NCBI RefSeq assembly: GCF_014697585.1 | Contig: NZ_JACJSB010000002.1 | Span: 124,001 to 188,000 of the forward strand | DNA length: 64,000 bases | Direction of reading: 5' to 3' | DNA from: Dolichospermum sp. FACHB-1091 | Lineage (GTDB): Bacteria > Cyanobacteriota > Cyanobacteriia > Cyanobacteriales > Nostocaceae | Shown: piece by piece, positions 27,852-37,631 of the stretch | Numbering within the stretch: the stretch's first letter is position 1 | How the letters are laid out: each line of letters starts with the position of its first letter | Notes under the pieces: generated by a model | What the model saw: only the letters and a program-made list of their open reading frames with translations | Databases searched by the model: none | What the model was told of the DNA's origin: nothing | Program-made: the position numbers and the translations under genes

Positions 27852-30800
27852 ATGCTACTACTAGCGGATCAAAAACCTCAACACATTAATACCATTGCCC
27901 ATGAAGGTAAAGTAGTCGTCCTCACTACTGAGACTGACGGGAAAATTCGGTACACAGTCAAGCAAGATGGCTTTGAAGATAGTTACCTCAACACTAAAGA
28001 AGCTGAAAGAACTGGGTGGGAAAAGTGGCAAGAACTGGAATTTCCCAAGGAAGAAAAAGATGATCAGTCCGTCATTGACAAGGAAAGGGCCGAACTTACC
28101 GACCAAAAGGGCGCATTTATTCTCAAGTCACGTTACCGAACCGACACGGAGACTGCTGTTGCTCCAGTACAAGCAATTTCGGCATTGGGACACATTTATA
28201 TTTTCCGTCAGTCCAAGTCTAATACCCTTTTGGTAGACAGGTTTGTATTAGACGGGATGACTAATAAGCTAAACCGTAAATTAGAAGTGCGGTTTAAGCG
28301 CAGTAAGCAGAAACACACCCCCACAAAGAACATGAATAAGGGGTCTAATGGAGTCCTCAATAATATTGACACCTTAGACTTTCGTGATGCTAACGGGAAC
28401 TTTTTCTACGAACCCACCACCGAATTATGTTTGGTAAATAACCTACATCAAGGTTGGTTTTCTGTGGTGTTAGTGCCGACAATTGAAGATGATGTTCATC
28501 GCTGGCATATTTTCGCTTACAACAGCCAAACCCAGAAAGTCGAACTAACCACCATTCGGACATCAGAAGAAGGGTTATTTGAAGTCAAAGATTATACTAT
28601 TTTTGAAGAAATCAATGAAACCCTAGTTCCTCGTCAAATTCCTGGAATCATTAAACGCACCCTAGACATATCCAAAACAACCATTACAAACGGCTTAACC
28701 GCTACCAAATATGACTTACAACAGGAACAGCAAACCCAATCCGGGGAAATGCAACTGTTAAAAACAGCCACACGATTAATGTTAGCCATTCCCACTGACA
28801 AAGGAGCAGCTACACTTAACTTTGCCATTGCTGGAGACGGAACTCTCGCAGAGATTAATGAAAACCCCGACAAAACCATCCTTCGCAGTAAAACCAGAGA
28901 AATCCTCCTGCCCTTAAACACCCTTGATGAAATCAAAGCCTTAGCCGACAGAACTCCCCCTCCCCAAGGGATGATCACAGGATTAGCCCAAGGAACAGAC
29001 GAAGATGATGCGGAAGATTTAGTCAAAATTGCTACCGAAGGTCAAGCCAGTCAATTGACGAATGGCGACTTGGTGAAAATCATGGGGACCAGTGATTATC
29101 AAGGGCTTTATCAAGCCGAAACCGTTGATGAAAACACCTTTGATATTAACTTAGGATTAACCCAAGGATTAGGTTACTGGGAAAAAGAAGAGGAAGAAGA
29201 AGGCGGCTTAATTTTTGATGGCATGATTACCGCCTACGAAAAGATGGCTGATGGTAAATTACGAGTAACCTGTCCTTATCATGGCTTAGACAATGGCGAT
29301 GAAGTTCAAATTGCCGGAACAGAAAACTATAACGATAGTTATCCCATCAAAAAACTCGATGATACCCATTTTGTCATTGAACGCAAATGGGCAACCGGAT
29401 CGGCGATTAATATTAAACTCGTCTCTCGCAGACGGCGGGGCATCGTTTTTGATGGCGTGGATGATTATATTCAACTATCTCAGCCTCTTTCAATTTTCTC
29501 TGGTTCATTCACCGTTTCAATGTGGGTGAAAGTACCTCAAAATTCTGTTAGAGGCATATTGTTAGGAGACTATCAACTACCAGATTCAATCAATGTGAAT
29601 TTTGAAGTTTTCAATGGCAAACTGAGATTTTTCTGGAATAGGGAACCTGACCTGTTAGGCTCTAAAGATTTAAGAGACAATCAATGGCATTTCATCAGCT
29701 TTGTCAGAGATAAGGAAAATAAGAAAATCTACGGTTATATTGATGGCGTTCTTGATTTTGAACATTCTGGAGAAGTTTCGGATAAGCGTGCCGTAATTGC
29801 TCACAGAATTGGGCGTGATAGTCGGGAAGGAGACACGCATTTTGAAGGGCAAATTTCTGATCTCCGCATCTGGAAAGTAGCCCGTACTGCTGAAGACATC
29901 AAAAATAATATGTACCTGCAACTGAGGGGTCAAGAAGTCGGTTTAGTTGGTTATTGGCGGTTGGGAGCAATTGGAGAAGGACAAGTCGTTGACTTTTCCA
30001 TTAATGGACAGAATGGTACTGTCTATGGCGATGCTTATGTCAGCGCTGCTACCCTCAATCGTCAACTGGCAGGCGGGTTAGATGCGGTTAAATATACCAA
30101 TGATGACTTGTTTGCGGTCAGTGAACGAGCAACTTATGAGGAAAGCTTTGAATTTAAGGTTGTTTCCTCCTCTGCTGTTAATCTTGACTATTTGGATAAT
30201 GCAGACGGGAAGAATTTAGGCACGAAGATTTTTAAGCTCTCCTATTGGGGAAAAGCCAGTCGTAGCGCTGAAGCAAAACAGATTATTGCTCCTGAACAAA
30301 TTAAACAAAACAAATTTGAAGATTTAGGAAAAGGTTGGTATCGAGTCTCTGGGAATGTCACGATTCCTGATGGAATTAGTATGTTACGTTCTTTTGAGAT
30401 TGCTAATGTTCAAGGTAACTGGCAATCTTTAGAAATTCGTAAACATCGCATCCGTTTAATGTCTGAAAGTATTACTGAGTTTAAATACATTGATGTCGTA
30501 AATTTGACAACCTTAGCAGACCAGCAAGCAAGCTTACCGTCACAATTGTCGGAGTTGGAACTCAAAGAGAAAGAAGAAGCATCTTTGGAATTAGAAAAAC
30601 GGAAATTAAACCAGCAACTAGCAGCATTAGATAATCTGGAAAAGACAAAAACCAGAATCACTGAAATCAACAACGAGATTAGTGATCTTGAAAATGCGCA
30701 AAGGAAATATCAAGCTGAAATTGATCATCCCTTCAATTACTGGTGCTTAATTACCAATGTAGAGACTAAGAATTTTATGGAAGTGGATGGAACTTCAGTT

Positions 30801-33800
30801 GTAGCAAGACAGACTACTACATCAGAAGCCATTTGGAAGAGTTCTGCTTGGTATGATGCTCACTGGCGCATTGATTGCATTGAAGGCAAGTTCTATCGAC
30901 TGCAAAATAGACAGACAAACAATCACTTACAGGTAGATCGTAGTAAAGCTATAGCGAAAAACAACTATCAAGGAACCGAAGAAGCATGGCGTAAAGACAA
31001 ATGGTATTACGATACCGAATGGCTCATCGAAAAAGTTGGCGATTACTACCGTTTTGAAAACAGGGAAAATAGACATTGCTTGCAAACATCTTCGATTGCG
31101 ACTGGTGTCTATACTACAATACCTTATAATAATATGGGGCTATTTCGTCATCAACAGTGGCAAATTATTTCTACGGGACAAGCTGTAAATCAGGTTGCTA
31201 TCGATAATAAGAAAATTTCTTTAGCGAGAATACAGGACACCATCAAACTAAAACAATCGGAATTGCAGACTTTGCAAGAAGTTGTAAGAGATGGTACAAC
31301 AAAGAAATCGAGTTGGAACGATCGTCTTGAAGAAATCAAAAATCAACTGAATCTAGTTCAAACAGCCTTAAACAAATTAAACGAAAAAATCCTCAATGTA
31401 TTATCTACCACTAAACAAACTCCCCAAACGATGCCCCAAATTCCCAAAAATAGCAAGGGTTTAGTCACTCAAGGAGCAATCCTTGGTTTTGTTAATTCTG
31501 TAACTCGTCTTAATGCGATCGAAACTAGCGAAGGCAATGTCCAACTGAGTTACTTTGATAACCAAGGACGGATGCGACAAACCAACTATGATGCCACTGC
31601 GGATGGGAAAAATGCTACTTTTGAACAGTGGATTCCCGATGCTCAACGTAGTTGTTTAAACTTTAAAAACAGCAATAGTGTTGTTAAGTTGGATAAAGCC
31701 CTCTATCTTCCCCCAGATTATTGGAGTATTGAAGCATGGTTTGTCTATCCTTTACCAGAAGAGGGACAATGGAATACGCTCACCCAAGGGAAAGATGCAA
31801 ATCATCATATTTTGGTGAGAAATGGCAAACAATTAGGGATTTATCTGAGTAATGATCCTTCACAACAAAAGTTCTATGAATGTGGCTTCAATATAGAGTT
31901 ATTGTCTGAAGGATGGCATCATCTGACCGCAGTTGGAAAAGGCGACACCACTTTGTTCTACATTGATGGCAAGAAAGTTGGCGATACCAAAGCTAAAGCC
32001 TTAGCGGATGCGGAAGAAAATCTCAAGAAAACCCCCAATGATGCTACCGTCAAGCAAAAAGTTGAGGATATCAAAACAGCTACGTTGAAAGTTTCTAGTG
32101 ATGTTTCTTCTATTGGTAATAGACATCTGGGAGGCATGGAAGAGAATTTTGGTAAAGTGGCAGAAGTTCGTATCTGGGGAGTAGCTTTGACAGATGATGA
32201 GATCGCTGTTAATGCTAAAACCTTGCTCAGTGGTAATGAACCCGGTTTATTAGCCTATTATCCCTTTAATGAGGCTACAGGGACGGTCGTTCGGGATCAG
32301 TCTGGACAGGGGAATAATGGTACGGTATCCGGTGAAATTTGGTGGGGATGTACCGCTCCGATTGGGAAGCCGGGGAATACGGTGATGCAGTTTGATGGGG
32401 TAAATGATTGTATTACTGTTGAGGATAATGCTAATTTATGGATTACTAACTATACCCTAGAACTGTGGATTAAGCCTAATGGCGCTCCTAATCAAGAGTG
32501 GAGCGGGATTGTTGGTAAACCTGGACGCAGTTTTCATATCTGGTTACATAGTAATGCCCGTATTCATCATCGTTTCCATACTGTTGTTAACAACGATGCT
32601 GGTATACCTGATACTCCTGATGGTTCGATCCAATGGAATCAATGGAGTCATGTTGTAATTACTAACGATGGTAAAACTGCCAGAACCTATATTAATGGAC
32701 AACTCTCCGCAGAAGGGCTAACCGAAGGCAGTTTGAAGATTGATAAAACACCGTTATACATCGGGTGTAATTTAGATAAGGGTCAAGGTAATTATTTCAA
32801 AGGTTCTATAGCTGAAGTCCGTATCTGGAAGGTCGCCCGCACTCAAGCCGAAATTCAAGGGGATATGTACCAGCGTCTCACTGGCAAAGAAGCCAATTTA
32901 GTTGCTTACTATCCTCTCAATGAAATCAGGATTGAAGGTTCTGAGCAAACAGTCTTAGACTTAGCAGGAAATAATCACGGTAAGGTGACTAAAGCGATTA
33001 CTGTAGATGATCAGACTTTACCCATTGTCCCTAATGCCCTGCTGTGTAATGAGTATAGTAGCGTTTCCTTAGATTCCAATACGAAGCGGAAAGTAGCGAT
33101 GATGCGCCGTTTCTTTGCTCATCTTTCACCCAATGGAGTTACATTGCTCCCTGACAAGCGAGTTGAGGCTTTGGAATTGAAATGGATTGGTAACGGCCAG
33201 TTTGCGCCGACGTTGTTGGGCTACATCGAAGGACCACCTCCCGTTCCCAGTGAAAACTTGACCTTAGAAGAAGATTACAACGGTGCGACATCTGTGGAAT
33301 TAACCATGTCGGAAGATGTGGAATTTAATTGGACGCGATCGCAGGATTCTGGTTTGGGAGGAACTTTGGACACTTTTATCGGTGGAGGAGGTAAAATGTC
33401 GGTTCTAAGTGCGCCAATGGGTATCGGTACGTCAATCGAAACCAGTACCAAGGTTGGTTTCAAAGGTAATTTTGACTTCAGCTACCAATTCCAAAATGAG
33501 AGCAGCATTACCTCTAGTTCGTCTTTAAGCATGACGGATAAACTAGAACTACGAGGAACACCAGAAGTTACCCCTAAATTCCCTCATTTAGGGACTCGTT
33601 TTGTTCCTAAAAACATTGGTTATGCCTTAGTCGTTTCGGCTCTGGCGGATGTTTTTGTGACTCGTCTTGCTCGCAGTGGTAAAATGATCGGCTATCAAGT
33701 GCTGCCTGTGGATGGCATTCCTCCCGATGTCAATACCATCACCTTTTTAATGAATCCTGCCTACACCATGAATGGCAGCTTAGATGGGATGACAGGTAGC

Positions 33801-34949
33801 AGTGCTACGAGCGATCGCTTCTTTAAGCACGTTCCTGAAATGCGCTCTCAGTATGGCTCTCTCTATCCAGCTAGTTACTACCGTCTGCAAGAAGCCTACG
33901 ATCTGAAACGACAAATTGAAGCGGAAGATAAACGCCGAGAATCCTATTTCTCTAACTTTAATGTGCGTTTAGTGGATCAACTCTCCTTAAACCGCAATAT
34001 TGACAGTGGGGATGCCCCCTCAACGGTGGGAGTACAACGGGAAGAAGACAAACCGGGTACTCAGATGACAGATGAGGAAAAGAAAAAAGCCCAAGACGAC
34101 AAAGCACAAAATTTTCAAGATAGTGCGGCTCAGTCTGCTGACAAGACGAGTGCAGCTACTAAACAGAAACAGGCCGAAATTAAAAGCAAAATCGACGACC
34201 AAGAGAAACGGGTACAAGCTACTGACAGTTTTGCGGGTTGGCAGAAGCGCATGGAAAGTATCCAAATTCGCTCCGGTAAGCGTAATATTGTCAATACCTA
34301 CGTTTGGGATGCCGATGGCGGACTACACACAGAAGCTCAAAGTTTTGCTAATACGGTAGAGCATACCATTGGTGGGTCTTTTAGCATGAATGCAGGGTTA
34401 GGGGTTCAAAGTGATTATTCACCGTTTGCTGCTGTGGTAGAACTCACAGCCCAAGCTACGGTCAATTTAACTCAAACCATGACTAAAACGGAACTGCGGA
34501 GTAAGGGTTTTCAGTTGAATGTAGACCTGAGTGGGTTGGAATATAAAGACATCACCGACTACAAAGACCGACCCATTTTACCTGGGGAAAAAGTAGACCG
34601 CTATCGGTTTATGAGTTTCTACCTCGAAGGTAGCACCAATCACTTCCAAGACTTCTTTAACTATGTGGTTGACCCAGAATGGTTAGCAAGTAATGATGAG
34701 GAAGCACGAGCGTTACGTGAAGCTCAAGCCGGAAAACCCAATAAAGCCTGGCGGGTTTTACACCGTGTGACTTATGTGGAACGTCCAGCTTTGATGGGTT
34801 TTGGTCATGATGTTCGCAAGTTACGGGCGGCTGCTGAGAGTTCCGAAAATCAAAGACTCATGGATAAAATTGGCGATTTGGAGAAGAAAAACCAAGAATT
34901 AGAGAAGAAACTTGATCAAATTCTTGACTACCTAAAATCAAAGCCATAG
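27852..34949 (+). CDS. Giant multidomain protein with three LamG/ConA-like domains
   Basis: The 2365-residue protein has no signal peptide. In order: an N-terminal beta-rich region (1-370); two related modules of the form NGDxVxIxGTxxYxxxY near 395-520; LamG domain 1 (about 526-735); coiled coil (890-958); a tryptophan-rich beta-trefoil-like region (960-1110, with repeated WLIEK/FYRLQNR turns); coiled coil (1117-1183); LamG 2 (1265-1496) and LamG 3 (1508-1713). Then come a Ser/Thr-rich beta region (about 1810-1900) and a C-terminal half with charged helices ending in coiled coil (2325-2365). LamG domains bind sugars or proteins. The lack of an export signal points to an intracellular, injected or non-classically secreted protein. 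No family was recognised for the C-terminal third. Confidence 0.85.
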   Translation: MLLLADQKPQHINTIAHEGKVVVLTTETDGKIRYTVKQDGFEDSYLNTKEAERTGWEKWQELEFPKEEKDDQSVIDKERAELTDQKGAFILKSRYRTDTETAVAPVQAISALGHIYIFRQSKSNTLLVDRFVLDGMTNKLNRKLEVRFKRSKQKHTPTKNMNKGSNGVLNNIDTLDFRDANGNFFYEPTTELCLVNNLHQGWFSVVLVPTIEDDVHRWHIFAYNSQTQKVELTTIRTSEEGLFEVKDYTIFEEINETLVPRQIPGIIKRTLDISKTTITNGLTATKYDLQQEQQTQSGEMQLLKTATRLMLAIPTDKGAATLNFAIAGDGTLAEINENPDKTILRSKTREILLPLNTLDEIKALADRTPPPQGMITGLAQGTDEDDAEDLVKIATEGQASQLTNGDLVKIMGTSDYQGLYQAETVDENTFDINLGLTQGLGYWEKEEEEEGGLIFDGMITAYEKMADGKLRVTCPYHGLDNGDEVQIAGTENYNDSYPIKKLDDTHFVIERKWATGSAINIKLVSRRRRGIVFDGVDDYIQLSQPLSIFSGSFTVSMWVKVPQNSVRGILLGDYQLPDSINVNFEVFNGKLRFFWNREPDLLGSKDLRDNQWHFISFVRDKENKKIYGYIDGVLDFEHSGEVSDKRAVIAHRIGRDSREGDTHFEGQISDLRIWKVARTAEDIKNNMYLQLRGQEVGLVGYWRLGAIGEGQVVDFSINGQNGTVYGDAYVSAATLNRQLAGGLDAVKYTNDDLFAVSERATYEESFEFKVVSSSAVNLDYLDNADGKNLGTKIFKLSYWGKASRSAEAKQIIAPEQIKQNKFEDLGKGWYRVSGNVTIPDGISMLRSFEIANVQGNWQSLEIRKHRIRLMSESITEFKYIDVVNLTTLADQQASLPSQLSELELKEKEEASLELEKRKLNQQLAALDNLEKTKTRITEINNEISDLENAQRKYQAEIDHPFNYWCLITNVETKNFMEVDGTSVVARQTTTSEAIWKSSAWYDAHWRIDCIEGKFYRLQNRQTNNHLQVDRSKAIAKNNYQGTEEAWRKDKWYYDTEWLIEKVGDYYRFENRENRHCLQTSSIATGVYTTIPYNNMGLFRHQQWQIISTGQAVNQVAIDNKKISLARIQDTIKLKQSELQTLQEVVRDGTTKKSSWNDRLEEIKNQLNLVQTALNKLNEKILNVLSTTKQTPQTMPQIPKNSKGLVTQGAILGFVNSVTRLNAIETSEGNVQLSYFDNQGRMRQTNYDATADGKNATFEQWIPDAQRSCLNFKNSNSVVKLDKALYLPPDYWSIEAWFVYPLPEEGQWNTLTQGKDANHHILVRNGKQLGIYLSNDPSQQKFYECGFNIELLSEGWHHLTAVGKGDTTLFYIDGKKVGDTKAKALADAEENLKKTPNDATVKQKVEDIKTATLKVSSDVSSIGNRHLGGMEENFGKVAEVRIWGVALTDDEIAVNAKTLLSGNEPGLLAYYPFNEATGTVVRDQSGQGNNGTVSGEIWWGCTAPIGKPGNTVMQFDGVNDCITVEDNANLWITNYTLELWIKPNGAPNQEWSGIVGKPGRSFHIWLHSNARIHHRFHTVVNNDAGIPDTPDGSIQWNQWSHVVITNDGKTARTYINGQLSAEGLTEGSLKIDKTPLYIGCNLDKGQGNYFKGSIAEVRIWKVARTQAEIQGDMYQRLTGKEANLVAYYPLNEIRIEGSEQTVLDLAGNNHGKVTKAITVDDQTLPIVPNALLCNEYSSVSLDSNTKRKVAMMRRFFAHLSPNGVTLLPDKRVEALELKWIGNGQFAPTLLGYIEGPPPVPSENLTLEEDYNGATSVELTMSEDVEFNWTRSQDSGLGGTLDTFIGGGGKMSVLSAPMGIGTSIETSTKVGFKGNFDFSYQFQNESSITSSSSLSMTDKLELRGTPEVTPKFPHLGTRFVPKNIGYALVVSALADVFVTRLARSGKMIGYQVLPVDGIPPDVNTITFLMNPAYTMNGSLDGMTGSSATSDRFFKHVPEMRSQYGSLYPASYYRLQEAYDLKRQIEAEDKRRESYFSNFNVRLVDQLSLNRNIDSGDAPSTVGVQREEDKPGTQMTDEEKKKAQDDKAQNFQDSAAQSADKTSAATKQKQAEIKSKIDDQEKRVQATDSFAGWQKRMESIQIRSGKRNIVNTYVWDADGGLHTEAQSFANTVEHTIGGSFSMNAGLGVQSDYSPFAAVVELTAQATVNLTQTMTKTELRSKGFQLNVDLSGLEYKDITDYKDRPILPGEKVDRYRFMSFYLEGSTNHFQDFFNYVVDPEWLASNDEEARALREAQAGKPNKAWRVLHRVTYVERPALMGFGHDVRKLRAAAESSENQRLMDKIGDLEKKNQELEKKLDQILDYLKSKP

Positions 34950-35044
34950 TTGATTATTCTAGAAGAGGGTTTTATCAGAAAACGCCGTAATACCCCATCC
35001 CTCTACAGGCAAGTTTGAGCAAGGTTGCTCATTGAAACAAGAAT

Positions 35045-35067
35045 CCCCGTCCCTCTATAGGGCGGGG
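35045..35067 (+). repeat. Hairpin resembling an IS200/IS605 end or guide-RNA 3' end
   Basis: CCCCGTCCCT pairs with AGGGCGGGG around a 4-nt loop, within a GAATCCCC...GCGTCAA context typical of right ends of IS200/IS605-family elements. A degenerate CCCCATCCCT occurs at 34993-35002. No transposase or tnpB is present, so this would be a remnant or non-autonomous copy; it may also terminate the giant gene. Confidence 0.45.
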
Positions 35068-35132
35068 AGCGTCAAATGGCAGTATGATAGTTTTTTAGTT
35101 CTTAATATAATAACGGGCTGCCTTTTTTCTTT

Positions 35133-35786
35133 ATGACGCAACAACAACTGCGTATTTATGTCCCACCTCACCCCTTAATTCAGCACTGGTTGGGAGTTGC
35201 CCGTGATGTAGCTACGCCATCGGTATTATTTCGTTCTGCTATCACTGAGTTGGGCAGGTGGCTAACTTATGAAGCTACTAGGGAATGGTTGCCCACCCAA
35301 GAAACAATAGTCCAGAGTCCCCTAGCTGCCTGTCCAGCGACTTTTATTGACTCTCGCATACCTGTGGCTGTTGTGCCGATTTTGCGGGCTGGTTTGGGCT
35401 TATTAGAGGGATCTGCTGGTGTACTACCTTTGGCTTCAATTTATCATGTTGGTTTAGTACGCAATGAAGAAACCCTAGAACCTACTTGTTATTTGAATAA
35501 ACTCCCCGAAAAATTTGACCCGGAAACCAGGGTATTAATTACCGAACCAATGTTAGCTACAGGAGGTTCTATAATGGCAGTAATGGCGGAATTAACCCAA
35601 AGAGGTGTTGATTCCTCTTTAACTCGGATTGTTTCTGTGGTTGCTGCACCTGTGGCTTTACAAAAGTTGGCTGCTGTCTATCCCGGTTTAACCATTTACA
35701 CCGCTACTATTGACGAAACGGTTAATGATCAGGGGTATATTGTACCAGGATTGGGAGATGCGGGCGATCGCATTTTTGGGACTTAA
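35133..35786 (+). CDS. upp: Uracil phosphoribosyltransferase
   Basis: This salvage enzyme joins uracil and PRPP to give UMP. The 217-residue length is typical. Features are an N-terminal PPHPLIQHWLGVARD segment, VPILRAGLGLLEG, the PRPP-binding loop EPMLATGGS, and the uracil-specific C-terminus GYIVPGLGDAGDRIFGT. The ATG at 35133 fits the family start MTQQQLRIYVPPHPL. Confidence 0.96.
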   Translation: MTQQQLRIYVPPHPLIQHWLGVARDVATPSVLFRSAITELGRWLTYEATREWLPTQETIVQSPLAACPATFIDSRIPVAVVPILRAGLGLLEGSAGVLPLASIYHVGLVRNEETLEPTCYLNKLPEKFDPETRVLITEPMLATGGSIMAVMAELTQRGVDSSLTRIVSVVAAPVALQKLAAVYPGLTIYTATIDETVNDQGYIVPGLGDAGDRIFGT

Positions 35787-35861
35787 GCTAGGGTGCAGCT
35801 AAGGCTGGAAAATAGCTAAGGTATTTTCAAAGTTGCTTATTTTCTAAAAGGCGGTAAAAAT

Positions 35862-36185
35862 ATGAGTCAGCAAGATGGTTTTGGTAGTGGTTTTCTCCTG
35901 GGAACATTAATTGGTGGTGTGGTTGGGGGTGTTTTGGGTGCGGTGATTACCTCTAGATTAGACTTAACAGCAAACCCAGAAGAAGATAATGGCCTAACTA
36001 TTGGCGACAATAATGAACCAGGGGCAAATAGAAAAAGACGAATGCGGGCTTCAGCTAATGAAAATTTAGAAATAGAAGCCACCAGGCGATCGCTCGAAGA
36101 TAAAATCGCCCAACTTAATGCCACAATTGATGATGTGCGGCAGCAATTGGGAAATGTCAAGAGTATTAATATTGGTAATGAATAA
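35862..36185 (+). CDS. Small glycine-zipper membrane protein with coiled-coil tail
   Basis: The 107 residues have an N-terminal glycine-rich membrane segment (GFLLGTLIGGVVGGVLGAVI), a basic linker (NRKRRMRAS) and a helical tail (LEDKIAQLNATIDDVRQQL). It looks like the YtxH-type small membrane proteins found across bacteria. Function unknown. It follows upp by 75 nt on the same strand. Confidence 0.7.
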   Translation: MSQQDGFGSGFLLGTLIGGVVGGVLGAVITSRLDLTANPEEDNGLTIGDNNEPGANRKRRMRASANENLEIEATRRSLEDKIAQLNATIDDVRQQLGNVKSINIGNE

Positions 36186-36507
36186 CCCAGTGTCAGAATC
36201 AGGTGGTTATCTAGGGAAGTCGAGATAATGTCCGAGACTAAAGGATGAACAGGCTGAAGACACAGATTATTTATATCACAAATTACCCATTACCAATTAC
36301 CAATTACTCATTACCAATTACCAATTACCCATTACCCATTACCCATTACCCATTACCCATTACCCATTACCAGTCTTAACTAGATAACTAGCAACTTAAA
36401 TTAGTAGTTATATTGTATATTGATTACAAGCCACACAATATGACTTGCACTAAATTAAAATCAATCATGAATCTATGTTTGACATTTAACAGGAAAGTCA
36501 CCCGGCC
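36186..36507. repeat. Intergenic region dominated by heptamer repeats (CCATTAC/CAATTAC)
   Basis: The STRR block runs from about 36281 to 36371. The remainder is AT-rich and holds the 5' region of the yggT gene. No gene recognised. Confidence 0.85.
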
Positions 36508-36786
36508 ATGAATTTACTCATTACAACCCTAGCCACTTTTGTCACCTTTTACAGCTATTTGCTGATTATTCGGGTCTTACTAACTTGGTTTCCCACTGTT
36601 GACTGGTCTAGTCAACCATTTGCGGCTTTAAGTCAAATTAGTGACCCCTATTTAAATCTATTTCGTTCCATCATTCCTCCTTTGGGTGGTATGGATTTTT
36701 CCCCTATCCTAGCATTTCTGGCCTTGAACATAGTTGGTGATCTTCTGAATAATTTAGCCCGTTTTACCTTAGTCACAGGGTTTTAA
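36508..36786 (+). CDS. YggT (Ycf19) family membrane protein
   Basis: The 92-residue protein has two hydrophobic helices (LLITTLATFVTFYSYLLIIR and ILAFLALNIVGDLL) and the YggT signature in between (LTWFPTVDW, then ISDPYLNLFRSIIPPLGGMD). Ycf19/YggT homologues in plastids and cyanobacteria are implicated in membrane or thylakoid organisation; the biochemical role is not settled. Confidence 0.92.
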   Translation: MNLLITTLATFVTFYSYLLIIRVLLTWFPTVDWSSQPFAALSQISDPYLNLFRSIIPPLGGMDFSPILAFLALNIVGDLLNNLARFTLVTGF

Positions 36787-36810
36787 GTCACAGTTCACTT
36801 ACTCAAGATA

Positions 36811-36838
36811 GTGAGGGTAATTCATAAATTACCTTCAC
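36811..36838. repeat. 28-bp palindrome, P2 family, copy 1
   Basis: GTGAGGGTAATTCA joined to TAAATTACCTTCAC is an imperfect palindrome. A perfect version with the same core lies at 41919-41946. It sits in the short space between convergent genes and could act as a terminator. Confidence 0.7.
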
Positions 36839-36875
36839 ACAGTATATATAAAGTATATCCAAATGTATCCAAAGA

Positions 36876-37307
36876 TTACCTTCTTACTTTACCGCTGAAG
36901 CCAGCCGCTTTGAACTGTTTCAATTTCAATGGTAAAGGTTGATTACTAGGTACAGAAATTCTCAATTCAAAATCACTGACTCCTGGGGGAACTTCAGCTA
37001 TGCCACCGAGACGAGTACGATTTTGTAAGATAGGATCATTATTTCTATCATAAATGCGCCCAAAAATATCCGCATCATAGACGGTTTTATTTGTGCTGTT
37101 GTTAGCTTTACCTGTGACGATAAAACAAGTAGCAGAATTTGAACCGCTGCTAGTTACCACTCCAGTCGCTAGTTCTAAAGGACAATCATGGTAGGAAATA
37201 TCAGATAATTTAATCTGTGTTAAAGCTAAAGCGGTGGGAGTCCCTATCCAGAAAAGTAAACCAATAAAACCAGCAATAACAATGAAGCGAATTGAGTTTA
37301 AACGCAT
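36876..37307 (-). CDS. Secreted protein of unknown function
   Basis: The product is 143 residues from the ATG at 37307, beginning MRLNSIRFIVIAGFIGLLFW with a signal peptide cut after TALA. The mature part resembles small FxLYD-like domains (TGKANNSTNKTVYDADIFG then VPPGVSDFELRISVP), which describe beta-sandwich folds. Two cysteines may pair (HDCPL, ATCFIV). The frame is open further upstream through translated heptamer repeat (LFPIPCSLFPVPFP); that extension is spurious. No specific role assigned. Confidence 0.7.
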   Translation of the reverse strand: MRLNSIRFIVIAGFIGLLFWIGTPTALALTQIKLSDISYHDCPLELATGVVTSSGSNSATCFIVTGKANNSTNKTVYDADIFGRIYDRNNDPILQNRTRLGGIAEVPPGVSDFELRISVPSNQPLPLKLKQFKAAGFSGKVRR

Positions 37308-37364
37308 AAAATACACCAGTGAAAATTTCTTAAATAGGGCTTGCTGAATAAGTTGTTTGTGAGG

Positions 37365-37402
37365 GAAGGGAACAGGGAACAGGGAACAGGGAATAGGGAA
37401 CA
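37365..37402. repeat. Short GGGAACA heptamer repeat
   Basis: About five GGGAACA/GGGAATA units upstream of the secreted-protein gene, the same heptamer as at 15541-15650. Confidence 0.85.
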
Positions 37403-37582
37403 GTTTTAACTGTTTTAACTGTTTGGATATCCTCAATTACCTTACAGAACTAACTACAAGCCGCACCCTAACGGTTTCTATGATCAGTATATTTTTGTTA
37501 TTTAAACCTAATTCTAGACTAATTTCAGGTGCGAGCAATGGCAGGACTTAAGCAACTGATATAATATTCTAACTGGTATTGA

Positions 37583-37622
37583 GGACTTTAGTCCTGTGTT
37601 CGAGATACTAGGAGCTAAAGCC
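37583..37622. terminator. Inverted repeat downstream of argJ
   Basis: GGACTTTAGTCCT and AGGAGCTAAAGCC are imperfect inverted repeats just past the argJ stop codon. Dispersed in cyanobacterial genomes and likely a terminator for argJ on the minus strand. A partial family A end (AGGACTTAAGCAACT, 37543-37557) lies beside it. Confidence 0.45.
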
Positions 37623-37631
37623 ACGATTTTT

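Noticed and set aside
37308-37436. N-terminal extension of the secreted-protein gene
   Set aside because: The extra residues are translated heptamer repeat, and the signal peptide begins at the ATG at 37307.
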